Positions 1 to 7,412 are shown, numbered from the stretch's first letter. The stretch is 12,685 bases of DNA from Bacillota bacterium (GCA_023436065.1 JAEZKU010000016.1:1-12685), one strand, 5' to 3'. Notes: generated by a model from the letters alone, not told the origin. Made by a program: numbers and translations.

Positions 1-63
1 ATACAGTAATAAAATCTTTCCTCTGAATATAACTACACCACCACAGCTCGTTGCTTCTACCAT
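1..63 (-). CDS. Nudix hydrolase, N-terminal fragment (runs off the left edge)
   Basis: Only the first 21 codons are in the window. They read MVEATSCGGVVIF followed by RGKILLLY, which is the typical opening of a bacterial Nudix domain of the bis(5'-nucleosyl)-tetraphosphatase (Ap4A hydrolase) type: a small residue pair, GGVVI, then a beta strand. The Nudix box itself (GX5EX7REUXEEXGU) would lie outside the window, so catalytic competence cannot be judged. The start is well supported by a GGAGG ribosome binding site at 71-75, seven bases before the ATG. It lies 142 bp downstream of the PBP gene on the same strand and may have its own promoter at 92-119. Family assignment rests on the N-terminus alone; substrate is unknown. 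Confidence 0.7.
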   Translation of the reverse strand, partial: MVEATSCGGVVIFRGKILLLY

Positions 64-91
64 CGCAATGCCTCCTGCTTTTTGGTGTACC

Positions 92-119
92 ATCTTATCT
101 AGATAGAAGTATACATCAA
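92..119 (-). promoter_or_regulatory. Candidate promoter for the Nudix gene
   Basis: On the minus strand, TTGATG (114-119) and TAAGAT (92-97) are separated by 16 bp, about 30 bp upstream of the ATG at 63. The match to sigma-A consensus is moderate (4 of 6 in each box). The spacing and the 142-bp gap after the PBP gene make it plausible that the Nudix gene is transcribed separately. Confidence 0.35.
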
Positions 120-136
120 TGTGCACAAGTTTTCAA

Positions 137-164
137 CCCATTATTATTGAAAAATAACAATGAG
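137..164. other. AT-rich stem-loop between the PBP and Nudix genes
   Basis: CATTATTAT (139-147) can pair with ATAACAATG (154-162) across a six-base loop, with one mismatch on the plus strand that becomes a G-U pair in minus-strand RNA. It is the only notable structure downstream of the PBP stop codon. It lacks a GC-rich stem and a following U tract on either strand, so it is at best a weak terminator or a processing stem. Confidence 0.25.
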
Positions 165-205
165 GGTATGGCATCGCAGAAAAATTTTAGGAAAAATGAA
201 TTATT

Positions 206-1627
206 TTACTCTTTAAAATACTCCTGAAATATCTTTTTTGCAATCGGAACAGCATATTCACTGCCGGTACCTACATTCTCGACAATGATGCTGACTACGA
301 TTTCCGGATTATCATAGGGTGCAAAGCCGATAAACCAGGAATGGGCCTTCCCATGGGCATTATCCGCAGAGCCGGTCTTACCTGCAGCCTTCTGCTTCAA
401 ATCATCAAGCTTCGTCGCTGTACCATCCGTTACAACCTGACGCATCATCTCTTTAATATCCTTTGCTTCCTCAGAAGACATCAGTCTCTTAATCCTTTGA
501 GAAGAATACTGCTTCACCAATCCCCCCTGCGCATTCTCAATCCGATCCACCACATAAGGCTTCATCATGATTCCTTCATTCGCCACAGTGGCAGCTATCA
601 TAGCATTGTGAAGCGGAGTAATTAATGTAAATCCCTGCCCGATGGCAGTCTGCATCTCCTCTCTGGCTCCGGACTTTCCCTTTTCCAGAGTAAAGCTGCT
701 GGCACTACTTGCCATATTCACAGGCAGATAACGATTAAACAGAAAATCCTCACACAAGCTGCGGAAGGCCGAGATATCAAGATCCTTTCCGATGTTGGCA
801 AAGGAAGTGTTACAGGACTTGGCAAAGGATTTGACAAGGTCGATCTGGCCATGCTTTTTATTATTATGACAATGGATCGTCATATTGTCAAACTCCATGC
901 TTCCCACACATTCATACTCATACTGTCGGAAGCCGGGATTTTCCCTCATATATTCCAGGGCTGTCAGCAACTTAAAGGTAGAGCCGGGGGGATAAAGTCC
1001 CTGGGTTGCCCTATTGAGAAGCGGGGCCTTCGAATCATCATCTTCAATCAGCTTCTCCCAATTTTTCTGTATCTTATTCGGATCATAGGAAGGCTTCGAT
1101 ACCATCGCCAGAATCTTGCCGGTCGCCGCCTCCATCACTACAGCCGCTCCTCGGTAATTTCCCAGAGCATCGTAAGCAACCTGCTGCAGATCAGTGTCCA
1201 GCGTCGTAATCACATTATCACCCGGGCTCTTCTCACCGATTAGATCGGAATACATTACTTCTAAGGAATTAATGTTGGTAGTCAGCAAACGGATATTCTC
1301 CGACTCCTCTATTCCTGTTTTCCCATAATCAAACCGGCCGACCACGTGGGCAAACACCTTGCCGTAGGGATAATTTCTAATCTCATTCCCCTTCTCATCC
1401 ACCAGCGTCTTGGCCAGAATATCACCCTCTGAGGAGAGAATATTGCCGCGCACAATTCTCTGCGCAAGCACCTCCTGTCGCTTATTATAGCTGTTATTGA
1501 TGACCTCATTGCTCTGAAAGAGAATGTAATACACAAAATAACCGGTCATAAGAACAAATAAGCCAAGAAAAACATATATAATTTGAAAGGTCGTCTTTCT
1601 AAAATCACCTGATCCATTCTGTTTCAT
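206..1627 (-). CDS. pbpA: Class B penicillin-binding protein (D,D-transpeptidase, FtsI/PbpA type)
   Basis: A 473-residue membrane-anchored transpeptidase that would cross-link peptidoglycan on the outer face of the membrane. A short cytoplasmic N-terminus is followed by one membrane helix (about residues 14-36), a compact non-catalytic region (about 40-150) and a transpeptidase domain. All three active-site motifs are present: STFK at 216-219 with the nucleophile Ser216, SCN at 271-273 and KTGS at 417-420. The N-terminal module is short compared with true FtsI or PBP2 (about 580-700 residues). The size and the FtsW/RodA-like partner directly upstream resemble actinobacterial PbpA next to RodA. 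Its ATG overlaps the TGA of the upstream gene (ATGA, 1624-1627), with GGAGG at 1634-1638 inside that gene, so the two are almost certainly co-translated and act as a polymerase/cross-linker pair. Whether it serves division, elongation or sporulation cannot be decided from sequence. Confidence 0.93.
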   Translation of the reverse strand: MKQNGSGDFRKTTFQIIYVFLGLFVLMTGYFVYYILFQSNEVINNSYNKRQEVLAQRIVRGNILSSEGDILAKTLVDEKGNEIRNYPYGKVFAHVVGRFDYGKTGIEESENIRLLTTNINSLEVMYSDLIGEKSPGDNVITTLDTDLQQVAYDALGNYRGAAVVMEAATGKILAMVSKPSYDPNKIQKNWEKLIEDDDSKAPLLNRATQGLYPPGSTFKLLTALEYMRENPGFRQYEYECVGSMEFDNMTIHCHNNKKHGQIDLVKSFAKSCNTSFANIGKDLDISAFRSLCEDFLFNRYLPVNMASSASSFTLEKGKSGAREEMQTAIGQGFTLITPLHNAMIAATVANEGIMMKPYVVDRIENAQGGLVKQYSSQRIKRLMSSEEAKDIKEMMRQVVTDGTATKLDDLKQKAAGKTGSADNAHGKAHSWFIGFAPYDNPEIVVSIIVENVGTGSEYAVPIAKKIFQEYFKE

Positions 1628-3111
1628 TGATTGTCCTCCGAACTCTGTCTGGACTCCTGCTCTGCCACTTCAACAGCCTCTGGCTGGAATCCATCTGCCT
1701 CAGGCAGTACTGTTTCTGCTTCAGACTGCTCTTCTTGATGCTCAGGATTCACTGTTCCCTGTGTGAGCTTCGCTGCGCTGAATTCAGATCGTGCCTCTGC
1801 CTTTGGCTCTCTCGTCTTATTCTTACCTGCCAGATGTACTCCTTGCAGGACCATAAACATGATCACGACAGATAGAGCTGAACTGCCGCCTCTGCTGACT
1901 AACGGAAGCGTCACACCGGTGGACGGTATGAACTTGATCACTCCGCCAATGGACAGAAAGACCTGGAACCCGAACATAACCGCAAAGCCGATGGGCAGTA
2001 AGCGTAGGAAGATATCCTCCTGCTTCAGTGCTATGTTAAAGAACATGATAAAGCAGCTGATATAGATCAGTATGATACAGATTGCAAATAATCCGCCCAG
2101 CTCCTCCGAAATGGCAGAAAATATAAAGTCACTGTCCACCACGGGAATATCAGTAGGCAGTCCACGGTTTAATCCCATTCCAAACCATCCACCGGTACCG
2201 ATCGCAAATAAGGATTGCGTGATCTGGTATCCTTCCCGATCAATGTAAGCAAAGGGATTTTTCCAGGCAAGCACTCTGACCTGGACATGGTTGAATAAAC
2301 GGTATGCCACAATTGCCGCCAGACTGCCTCCCAGTAACCCTGAGAATAAGTAAAGAGGTCTTGCAGTAGCTGCATACAGCATAAATACATAGGTAACAAA
2401 GAAGATCAGGGCTCCGCCAAGATCTCGCTGAAGTACAAGGATCATTACAGTCAGACCGGCCATAGCCGTAATGACACAGACCCTGCGAAAGCTCGTACCC
2501 TCCTTAAGCAGGGAAGCGATCCCGAATACATACAGAAGTTTTACGAATTCTGAAGGCTGTATCGTTATTCCTGCAATATTCAGCCAATTTGTAGCTCCAT
2601 TACTGGTAATGCCGATCACCTGTACAATCAACAGCAGTACAATTCCGACTCCGGCATAAATCCACCCATAGCGTTTCAAGGTATCCCAGCTTTTCATGAC
2701 GAATGGCACCGCAAGACAAAGCAGGAAGGAAACGGCATATATGATTGCTTGTCTGACCGCCTTATCATAGGATAACCGCACCTGTATGATAAACCCGATC
2801 ACTAGCAGCATCTGCATGTTTAGAAGCAGAGGCTTTGACAGCTTCGGATAAATAAACTGATACAGAGTCAATACCAGAAAAAGCAGTACCAGCTCCCCCA
2901 GGTACAGATAAATCAGCTTTAATTCCGGTTTCTGAAAAAACAAGGAGAAGAATCCAAAGAAATGCATCAGGAAAAGCAAAGCCGTAAGTATGGCATAGGT
3001 TCTTCCCTGCTGCTTCTTGGTCTTCAAACGAAATACATGAAAGCTGTAATAGGTATATACCCCGATTAACAGGAGCATCATGTATTTTATTAATTCCACA
3101 ATCAGATTCAA
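1624..3111 (-). CDS. FtsW/RodA/SpoVE-family peptidoglycan glycosyltransferase
   Basis: A 495-residue polytopic SEDS protein, the family that polymerises lipid II into glycan strands together with a class B PBP. SEDS hallmarks visible are QPSEFVK (185-191), QRDLGGA (228-234), QSLFAIGTGGWFGMGLNRG (299-317), DSDFIFSAISEELGG (326-340) and IPSTGVTLPLVSRGGSS (395-411). About three extra membrane helices (residues 5-25, 40-60, 65-88) precede the SEDS core, and an acidic, Glu/Gln-rich tail of about 65 residues (430-495) follows the last helix, making it longer than a typical 380-420 residue FtsW. The start is TTG: an in-frame TAG lies four codons upstream and AGGGGGG at 3119-3125 is spaced seven bases. 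It overlaps the PBP gene by four bases. Assignment to FtsW, RodA or SpoVE specifically is not possible here. Confidence 0.93.
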   Translation of the reverse strand: MNLIVELIKYMMLLLIGVYTYYSFHVFRLKTKKQQGRTYAILTALLFLMHFFGFFSLFFQKPELKLIYLYLGELVLLFLVLTLYQFIYPKLSKPLLLNMQMLLVIGFIIQVRLSYDKAVRQAIIYAVSFLLCLAVPFVMKSWDTLKRYGWIYAGVGIVLLLIVQVIGITSNGATNWLNIAGITIQPSEFVKLLYVFGIASLLKEGTSFRRVCVITAMAGLTVMILVLQRDLGGALIFFVTYVFMLYAATARPLYLFSGLLGGSLAAIVAYRLFNHVQVRVLAWKNPFAYIDREGYQITQSLFAIGTGGWFGMGLNRGLPTDIPVVDSDFIFSAISEELGGLFAICIILIYISCFIMFFNIALKQEDIFLRLLPIGFAVMFGFQVFLSIGGVIKFIPSTGVTLPLVSRGGSSALSVVIMFMVLQGVHLAGKNKTREPKAEARSEFSAAKLTQGTVNPEHQEEQSEAETVLPEADGFQPEAVEVAEQESRQSSEDNQ

Positions 3112-3131
3112 CGAGTTACCCCCCTATTATT

Positions 3132-3160
3132 ACTTAAAATAACCCCGAAAGAGCTGTCAA
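3132..3160 (-). promoter_or_regulatory. Candidate promoter for the SEDS/PBP pair
   Basis: A perfect -35 box TTGACA (3155-3160, minus strand) is followed 17 bp later by a poor -10 TTAAGT (3132-3137, 3 of 6). It falls in the 104-bp gap before the TTG start at 3111. The same stretch forms an imperfect inverted repeat (next entry), so the match could be coincidental. Confidence 0.3.
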
Positions 3161-3177
3161 TACTCCGTCCTTCGGGT
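3141..3177 (-). other. Imperfect stem-loop upstream of the SEDS gene
   Basis: In minus-strand RNA, CCCGAAGGA can pair with TCTTTCGGG (nine pairs, one G-U), with a loop of about 15 bases, followed by GTTATTTT. It could be a weak attenuator-type terminator within the operon, or a consequence of local composition. The large loop and interrupted U tract argue against strong termination. Confidence 0.25.
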
Positions 3178-3182
3178 ATACT

Positions 3183-3205
3183 GCCATTCAGCTTTGCTGA
3201 ATGGC
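3183..3205. repeat. Perfect 10-bp inverted repeat after the U32 gene
   Basis: GCCATTCAGC (3183-3192) and GCTGAATGGC (3196-3205) are perfectly complementary across a three-base spacer, starting 10 bases after the U32 stop codon. The minus-strand RNA hairpin is followed by AGTATACC rather than a U tract, and the plus-strand one by TTTGC, so it does not fit a classical intrinsic terminator. It may act as a transcript-stability or processing hairpin, or as a protein-binding palindrome. Confidence 0.6.
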
Positions 3206-3215
3206 TTTGCATCTG

Positions 3216-5711
3216 TTACTCAATGCCGCGCTTGAAATGGCCTGTCGTATAGTCCGTAAGCTCAACAGAAGTCTTTCTTCCGTGACAGAATACATCAATG
3301 TAGGCCGCCAGTACCCTCTTCAGCTCTTCCTTACCTTCCAGTGTAAAATCAAGACGTAAGCCCTTCGGTAGAAGTCTTCTGATATCCTCTTCCTGCTTCA
3401 GTAAGGATAAGGGTTGGCTGTTATAGATAATATTGTAGCAACCCCTGCAATTAGCCTGAACATAAAAGCTTTTACCCAGGCGGTCAACCAATCTGCCGTC
3501 ATTCCCAGACGCCTGTCTTTGGCAGCCCTTCGTACTTTCAAAAAGACACTGTGCCGATACCATCACCGGCTGATAGCCATATACAATCAGATCACTATCC
3601 TCAATACCAAGGGTTCGAAGCTCCTGGTAATTTAATTCTACCGGAGCGGTATAGTCGGCAATCCCAAGCTCACGATACAGGCTTTTCGATTCTTTATTAT
3701 AGGTGTACATATTATAATTAAGAATGAGCCTCTTCTGCCCTTCCTTAATTCCTAACGATTGAAGCAGCGCGATTTCTTCAAGGTTCTTCAATAGGAATCC
3801 GGTAATAGCCGGGAGTTTGACCAGTTTACTCAGCTCCCTGCTTAGCTCTTCATAGATGTTAGCCCGGCAGATCTGGGGAAGGCTTAAGTAAAATTCCTTT
3901 CCCTTTTCCATTGCCATATCCGCCATATCGCAGAGTTCTACAGGAGCAAATCTGTCATACTCTGCGTAGACAGAAGCAATCTCACTATAACATAAGGCCT
4001 CTTCGAACTGCTCCGCTGTCTGAATTAGAACACTCAGCCTCGGATACTGTGGCTGTTCTATTGCTTCTGCTTGTTCTCTTACTTCTGTTTGTTCCCGCTC
4101 ATCCTTTGAATAAACAGCAGCTTTTCTAACGTAGCTCTGTAATACACTCTGCTTTAAACCCTCAAGTGCCTCCCTCCGGATCTCATTCAGCCAGGCCACA
4201 GGAACAAAGATATTATCATCCATATCTATTGTTAGACGATCGAAATAATATAATGTATCCCCTGTTTTTTCAAGTGGTGCCAGAAGCTTCTCCTTAGTCA
4301 TCGGTTGTTTCTGTGCGGACTGAACCTTCTCCTTAAGGGCTGTGTAGGTAAATTCCCTCCAGCTTACGGTAAGGGTAAGGGGTTCATCTATTCTTGCATA
4401 CAGCCTTCCGCTTATCCCAAGCTTTGCATCCTTTGCCAGATAATCCGTTGCCAATTGATCCAGAAGGTGGTTGTTCTTAGTCCGGAACACCTCATTGCCA
4501 ACACGGAGCTTATCCGGTCCGCTCTGATTACCGGCCTCCCGCTTATTCTTATTATCCGATTTGCGTCTTCCGATATAGGTGGTCAGCGTTTCTCCTGACA
4601 AATGATTATCCTTTACAGTGAATTCATACCCCTCTTCCTCCCGATACCTGATTTCAAGAATATCTTGGGCACGAATTTCCTCCTTCAGAATAATCGTCAC
4701 TTCACCGTTACGGATGGCCGTTACCTCGCCGACTGCTACACCGCTGTGATTCGGCCTATATAAGGACATCATGCTTTTTCCGTGATAGGTCTTCGCATAG
4801 CCCTCCGAGAAACCACCACGGTTATAGACGTCCTGTAGCTTTTTTATCTCCTTTCGACAAGCCTCTGTTCCCAGATATTCGGTATAGTATTCCTTACCAT
4901 GCTCCAGATAAAGGTCTGTGTATCTCCGGTAGAGGGAAGCCACTGCCGCAGCATATTCCGGCCGCTTCATCCTACCCTCGATCTTAAAGGAATCAATCCC
5001 CGCCTCGACAAGGTCGGGAATAATAGCGATCGTATTGATATCCTTGGGGCTGAGGAGATATTTCTCCTGCTTGGTTGACAGCTTTTCCTGTTCGGAGTAG
5101 AACTGATAGGGCATACGACAGGGCTGTGCACATCTGCCACGATTACCGCTTCTTCCACCAATGATGCTACTCATCAGGCATTGTCCCGAATAGCAATAGC
5201 ATAATGCTCCATGAACAAAGGTCTCTATCTCAAGTGTGGTATTCTCACGAATTGTCTTAATCTCCTGCAGGTTTAATTCCCTGGAGGTCACCAGCCGTGT
5301 TACTCCGTAGTCTTTCAACAGGTTAGCCCCCTGAGCCATTGTCAGGGTCATCTGCGTACTGGCATGAATCGGAAGCTCAGGAAAATTCCTGTGAATAAAA
5401 TGCAGCACGCCCATATCCTGTACAATGACTGCATCCAAACCTCTTTCATAAAATTTCTCCAGAAAATCATACAGCTTGGAGCTTAGTTCCTTCTCTTTCA
5501 GCAGTGTATTTACTGTCAGATAGAGCCTCTTATCTCTGACATGAGCCTCCTCAATTGCCCAAAGCAGCTGTTCTTCTGTCAAATTGTTGGCATATGCCCT
5601 TGCTCCGAAGCTGCTGCCACCGATATAAACTGCGTCACAACCGGCATTCATAGCCGCTCTCATACCATCATAGGAGCCGGCAGGTGCCAGAATTTCTATT
5701 TTTCTCTCCAT
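3216..5711 (-). CDS. U32-family protein with DUF3656 domain (probable RNA-hydroxylation enzyme, PrtC/RlhA/TrhP relative)
   Basis: An 831-residue soluble protein. The N-terminus ILAPAGSYDGMRAAMNAGCD, then HASTQ (116-120), FVHGALCYCYSGQC (165-178), GGRSGNRGRCAQPCR (185-199) and SFKIEGRMKRPEYAA (241-255) are the standard U32 signature, including the four-cysteine set C171, C178, C194, C198. Residues about 425-530 match the DUF3656 insert seen in RlhA-like proteins (IFVPVAWLNEIRREAL near 501-516). A C-terminal half (about 555-770) carries a second cysteine set, C722, C730, C755, C758. Family knowledge: U32 proteins were first called collagenases, but E. coli RlhA and TrhP hydroxylate 23S rRNA and tRNA. 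An RNA-modification role is therefore the better guess. Target RNA is unknown. The ATG at 5711 follows an in-frame TAG directly and lacks a ribosome binding site. The gene follows zapA by 183 bp. Confidence 0.9.
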   Translation of the reverse strand: MERKIEILAPAGSYDGMRAAMNAGCDAVYIGGSSFGARAYANNLTEEQLLWAIEEAHVRDKRLYLTVNTLLKEKELSSKLYDFLEKFYERGLDAVIVQDMGVLHFIHRNFPELPIHASTQMTLTMAQGANLLKDYGVTRLVTSRELNLQEIKTIRENTTLEIETFVHGALCYCYSGQCLMSSIIGGRSGNRGRCAQPCRMPYQFYSEQEKLSTKQEKYLLSPKDINTIAIIPDLVEAGIDSFKIEGRMKRPEYAAAVASLYRRYTDLYLEHGKEYYTEYLGTEACRKEIKKLQDVYNRGGFSEGYAKTYHGKSMMSLYRPNHSGVAVGEVTAIRNGEVTIILKEEIRAQDILEIRYREEEGYEFTVKDNHLSGETLTTYIGRRKSDNKNKREAGNQSGPDKLRVGNEVFRTKNNHLLDQLATDYLAKDAKLGISGRLYARIDEPLTLTVSWREFTYTALKEKVQSAQKQPMTKEKLLAPLEKTGDTLYYFDRLTIDMDDNIFVPVAWLNEIRREALEGLKQSVLQSYVRKAAVYSKDEREQTEVREQAEAIEQPQYPRLSVLIQTAEQFEEALCYSEIASVYAEYDRFAPVELCDMADMAMEKGKEFYLSLPQICRANIYEELSRELSKLVKLPAITGFLLKNLEEIALLQSLGIKEGQKRLILNYNMYTYNKESKSLYRELGIADYTAPVELNYQELRTLGIEDSDLIVYGYQPVMVSAQCLFESTKGCQRQASGNDGRLVDRLGKSFYVQANCRGCYNIIYNSQPLSLLKQEEDIRRLLPKGLRLDFTLEGKEELKRVLAAYIDVFCHGRKTSVELTDYTTGHFKRGIE

Positions 5712-5716
5712 CTATT

Positions 5717-5734
5717 TCACAATGCCGGAATCAT
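5717..5734 (-). other. Five-codon minicistron (MIPAL) before the U32 gene
   Basis: An AAAGGAG ribosome binding site at 5745-5751 is followed ten bases later by ATG ATT CCG GCA TTG TGA. The TGA ends five bases before the U32 ATG, which itself has no Shine-Dalgarno sequence and is preceded by an in-frame TAG. The arrangement fits ribosome delivery by termination and reinitiation. This is inference; the AAAGGAG could instead be a relic. Confidence 0.4.
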
Positions 5735-5756
5735 CCGACAGTTACTCCTTTCCGTC

Positions 5757-5807
5757 ATACACTTGGCAAGCTGCTGATCAGAATCAGACAGCTTATCTTA
5801 AGTGTAT
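5757..5807. other. Large multi-part stem-loop in the zapA-U32 gap
   Basis: Three nested complementary arm pairs share one axis: ATACACTT (5757-5764) with AAGTGTAT (5800-5807), AAGCTG (5768-5773) with CAGCTT (5789-5794), and CTGAT (5774-5778) with ATCAG (5783-5787). The loop is four bases, with a one-base bulge and a 3x5 internal loop. Nineteen pairs are formed in 51 nt, all Watson-Crick. In minus-strand RNA it ends six bases before the AAAGGAG of the U32 leader and is not followed by U residues, so it is not a terminator. It is a leader or intercistronic RNA structure of unknown role. Confidence 0.65.
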
Positions 5808-5894
5808 TTAAAAGGGCTGCCCTGTTCCTCCAAAGCGTTTCGGATTACTTCTCCGATCCGTTATGGTGACTTGGACAGCCTGATCTCTTCCATG

Positions 5895-6308
5895 TTATCT
5901 CTTTTTCTCGTTTTCTGTAAGCTCTGTTTCCAAACGGACGATTTTCTTCTGAGCTTCATACAGCTCCTTCTTTAATTCCTCAACTTCCTTTTGGGTTGCT
6001 TCCAGTTTGGTCTGGGTGGAAATCACTTCATGCTTTAAATCGAAAATCTCATTGCTCTTTGCTTCATTTTCGGTTTCGATTTCCATGATCTTATGTTTCG
6101 TTTTATAATAATCATCCGCAATATTGATCTGCATCAGGATATTCTTGAGATCGGAATCAAGGAACTTATAAGCATCCTTATTGCGGAATTCCGCATGCTT
6201 GCTATTGATATAAGAAGCGATTTTCTGTAGATATTCTTCACTTTCGTAACCACTTAATGTATATCGTTTATTGTTGATGATAACCTCAATATCGTGATAC
6301 TTATTCAT
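5895..6308 (-). CDS. zapA: Cell division protein ZapA
   Basis: A 137-residue FtsZ-associated protein that bundles protofilaments and promotes Z-ring assembly in the cytoplasm. The N-terminal head (about residues 1-65) has the ZapA pattern: a short beta pair with INNKRYTLSG, then EEYLQKIASYIN and a second helix with ILMQINIADDYYK. From about residue 70 to the end it is one long heptad-rich, Glu/Lys-rich coiled coil, longer than in the 85-residue B. subtilis ZapA. The ATG at 6308 is chosen over an in-frame ATG at 6332 because GGGGAGG at 6316-6322 sits seven bases before it, and the ZapA homology begins there. It has its own promoter (6368-6396) and heads the group with the U32, SEDS and PBP genes, which fits a division or cell-wall role for that unit. 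Confidence 0.88.
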   Translation of the reverse strand: MNKYHDIEVIINNKRYTLSGYESEEYLQKIASYINSKHAEFRNKDAYKFLDSDLKNILMQINIADDYYKTKHKIMEIETENEAKSNEIFDLKHEVISTQTKLEATQKEVEELKKELYEAQKKIVRLETELTENEKKR

Positions 6309-6367
6309 CTCTTCGCCTCCCCATCGTGTCATAACAGTCCCATAATATCTACCTTTCCGTCAGAATC

Positions 6368-6396
6368 ATTATATCCTATATTACATATGTTTACAA
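6368..6396 (-). promoter_or_regulatory. Strong sigma-A-type promoter for zapA
   Basis: TTGTAA (6391-6396) and a perfect TATAAT (6368-6373) are separated by exactly 17 bp on the minus strand. The predicted start point is near 6361, which gives a 5' leader of about 50 nt before the zapA ATG at 6308. It lies just after the ruvB stop codon; no terminator is visible between ruvB and this promoter, so readthrough from ruvB may add to expression. Confidence 0.75.
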
Positions 6397-6403
6397 GTGC
6401 TGA

Positions 6404-7396
6404 TTAGCAGCGAAGTCCGATATGCTGATAAGCCAACTCCGATGCTACACGTCCTCTCGGAGTACGAAGAATCAAGCCATTCTGTACCAGATATGGCTCA
6501 TACACCTCTTCAATCGTGCCGACATCTTCACCGATGGTAGTCGCCACAGCTTCTATTCCTACCGGACCACCGCCGAATTTTTCTATCATGGTTACCAGAA
6601 TCTCACGGTCGATGTGATCCAGTCCAAGCTTGTCCACCTCCAGCAGATCCAGAGCGAAGCCGGCAACCTCCTCGGTAATTCTACCGTCATATTTGACCTG
6701 TGCGAAGTCGCGGACTCTCTTTAAAAGGCGGTTAGCCAGACGCGGTGTTCCTCTGGAACGTCGTGCAAGCTCGATTGCTCCTTCTTCCTCTATCCTTACC
6801 TGCAGGATATCCGCAGAATGCATGATAATCCGTTTTAATTCGTCAATGGTATAAAAATCCAGCCTGTTCACTACACCAAAACGATCTCGGAGTGGAGGTG
6901 TCAGCATTCCTGCACGGGTAGTCGCTCCGACCAGCGTAAATTTCGGCAGCTCGATACGGATGGACTTTGCTGTGGATCCCTTACCGATGATGATATCTAT
7001 CGCATAATCCTCCATCGCAGGGTATAAAAGCTCTTCCACCTGTCGGTTCAACCGGTGTATCTCATCTACAAAGAGTACGTCCCCTTCCTGAAGATTATTC
7101 AGGATAGCTGCCATCTCACCCGGTTTCTCGATCGCAGGCCCGGAGGTAACCTTGATATTAACCCCCATCTCATTGGCGATAATTCCTGCCAGAGTCGTCT
7201 TTCCGAGTCCCGGCGGTCCGAAGAATAGAACATGGTCAAGCACTTCATTTCTCTGCTTTGCGGCTTCTATATAGACCTTTAAGTTCTCCTTGACCTTCAC
7301 CTGTCCGATATAGTCCTTCAAAAGCTGCGGCCTGAGTGACCCCTCCAATCTTTTGTCTTCCTCTGTAAACTCTGTTGTAATCATCCTTTTCGCCAT
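6404..7396 (-). CDS. ruvB: Holliday junction branch-migration ATPase RuvB
   Basis: A 330-residue AAA+ helicase that forms hexameric rings and drives branch migration of Holliday junctions with RuvA. Visible motifs are Walker A GPPGLGKTT (60-68), Walker B VDEIH (110-114), sensor 1 GATTRAG (157-163), the arginine-finger segment LRDRFG (169-174), sensor 2 GTPR (216-219) and a C-terminal winged-helix domain containing FGGGPVG, TIGED and RTPRGR. Length is normal for the family. AAGGAG lies just upstream of the ATG. The gene begins 16 bases after the ruvA stop, so the two are co-transcribed. No RuvC or RecU resolvase gene is in the window. No anomaly in the catalytic residues. Confidence 0.98.
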   Translation of the reverse strand: MAKRMITTEFTEEDKRLEGSLRPQLLKDYIGQVKVKENLKVYIEAAKQRNEVLDHVLFFGPPGLGKTTLAGIIANEMGVNIKVTSGPAIEKPGEMAAILNNLQEGDVLFVDEIHRLNRQVEELLYPAMEDYAIDIIIGKGSTAKSIRIELPKFTLVGATTRAGMLTPPLRDRFGVVNRLDFYTIDELKRIIMHSADILQVRIEEEGAIELARRSRGTPRLANRLLKRVRDFAQVKYDGRITEEVAGFALDLLEVDKLGLDHIDREILVTMIEKFGGGPVGIEAVATTIGEDVGTIEEVYEPYLVQNGLILRTPRGRVASELAYQHIGLRC

Positions 7397-7412
7397 AGTA
7401 ACTCCTTACTCT

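Noticed and set aside
137..164. AT-rich stem-loop as the terminator of the PBP gene
   Set aside because: The stem is nearly all A/T, with no U tract after it on either strand. Kept as a structure only.
851..1243. Plus-strand open frame of 130 codons
   Set aside because: It is antisense to the PBP gene, which has all three transpeptidase motifs in frame. No supporting start signal or domain.
5861..5893. Ten-codon frame (MEEIRLSKSP) just after zapA
   Set aside because: No ribosome binding site and no distinguishing feature; short frames of this size are expected by chance.
6309..6332. N-terminal extension of ZapA by eight residues (ATG at 6332)
   Set aside because: The GGGGAGG ribosome binding site would fall inside the coding sequence and the family homology begins at the ATG at 6308.
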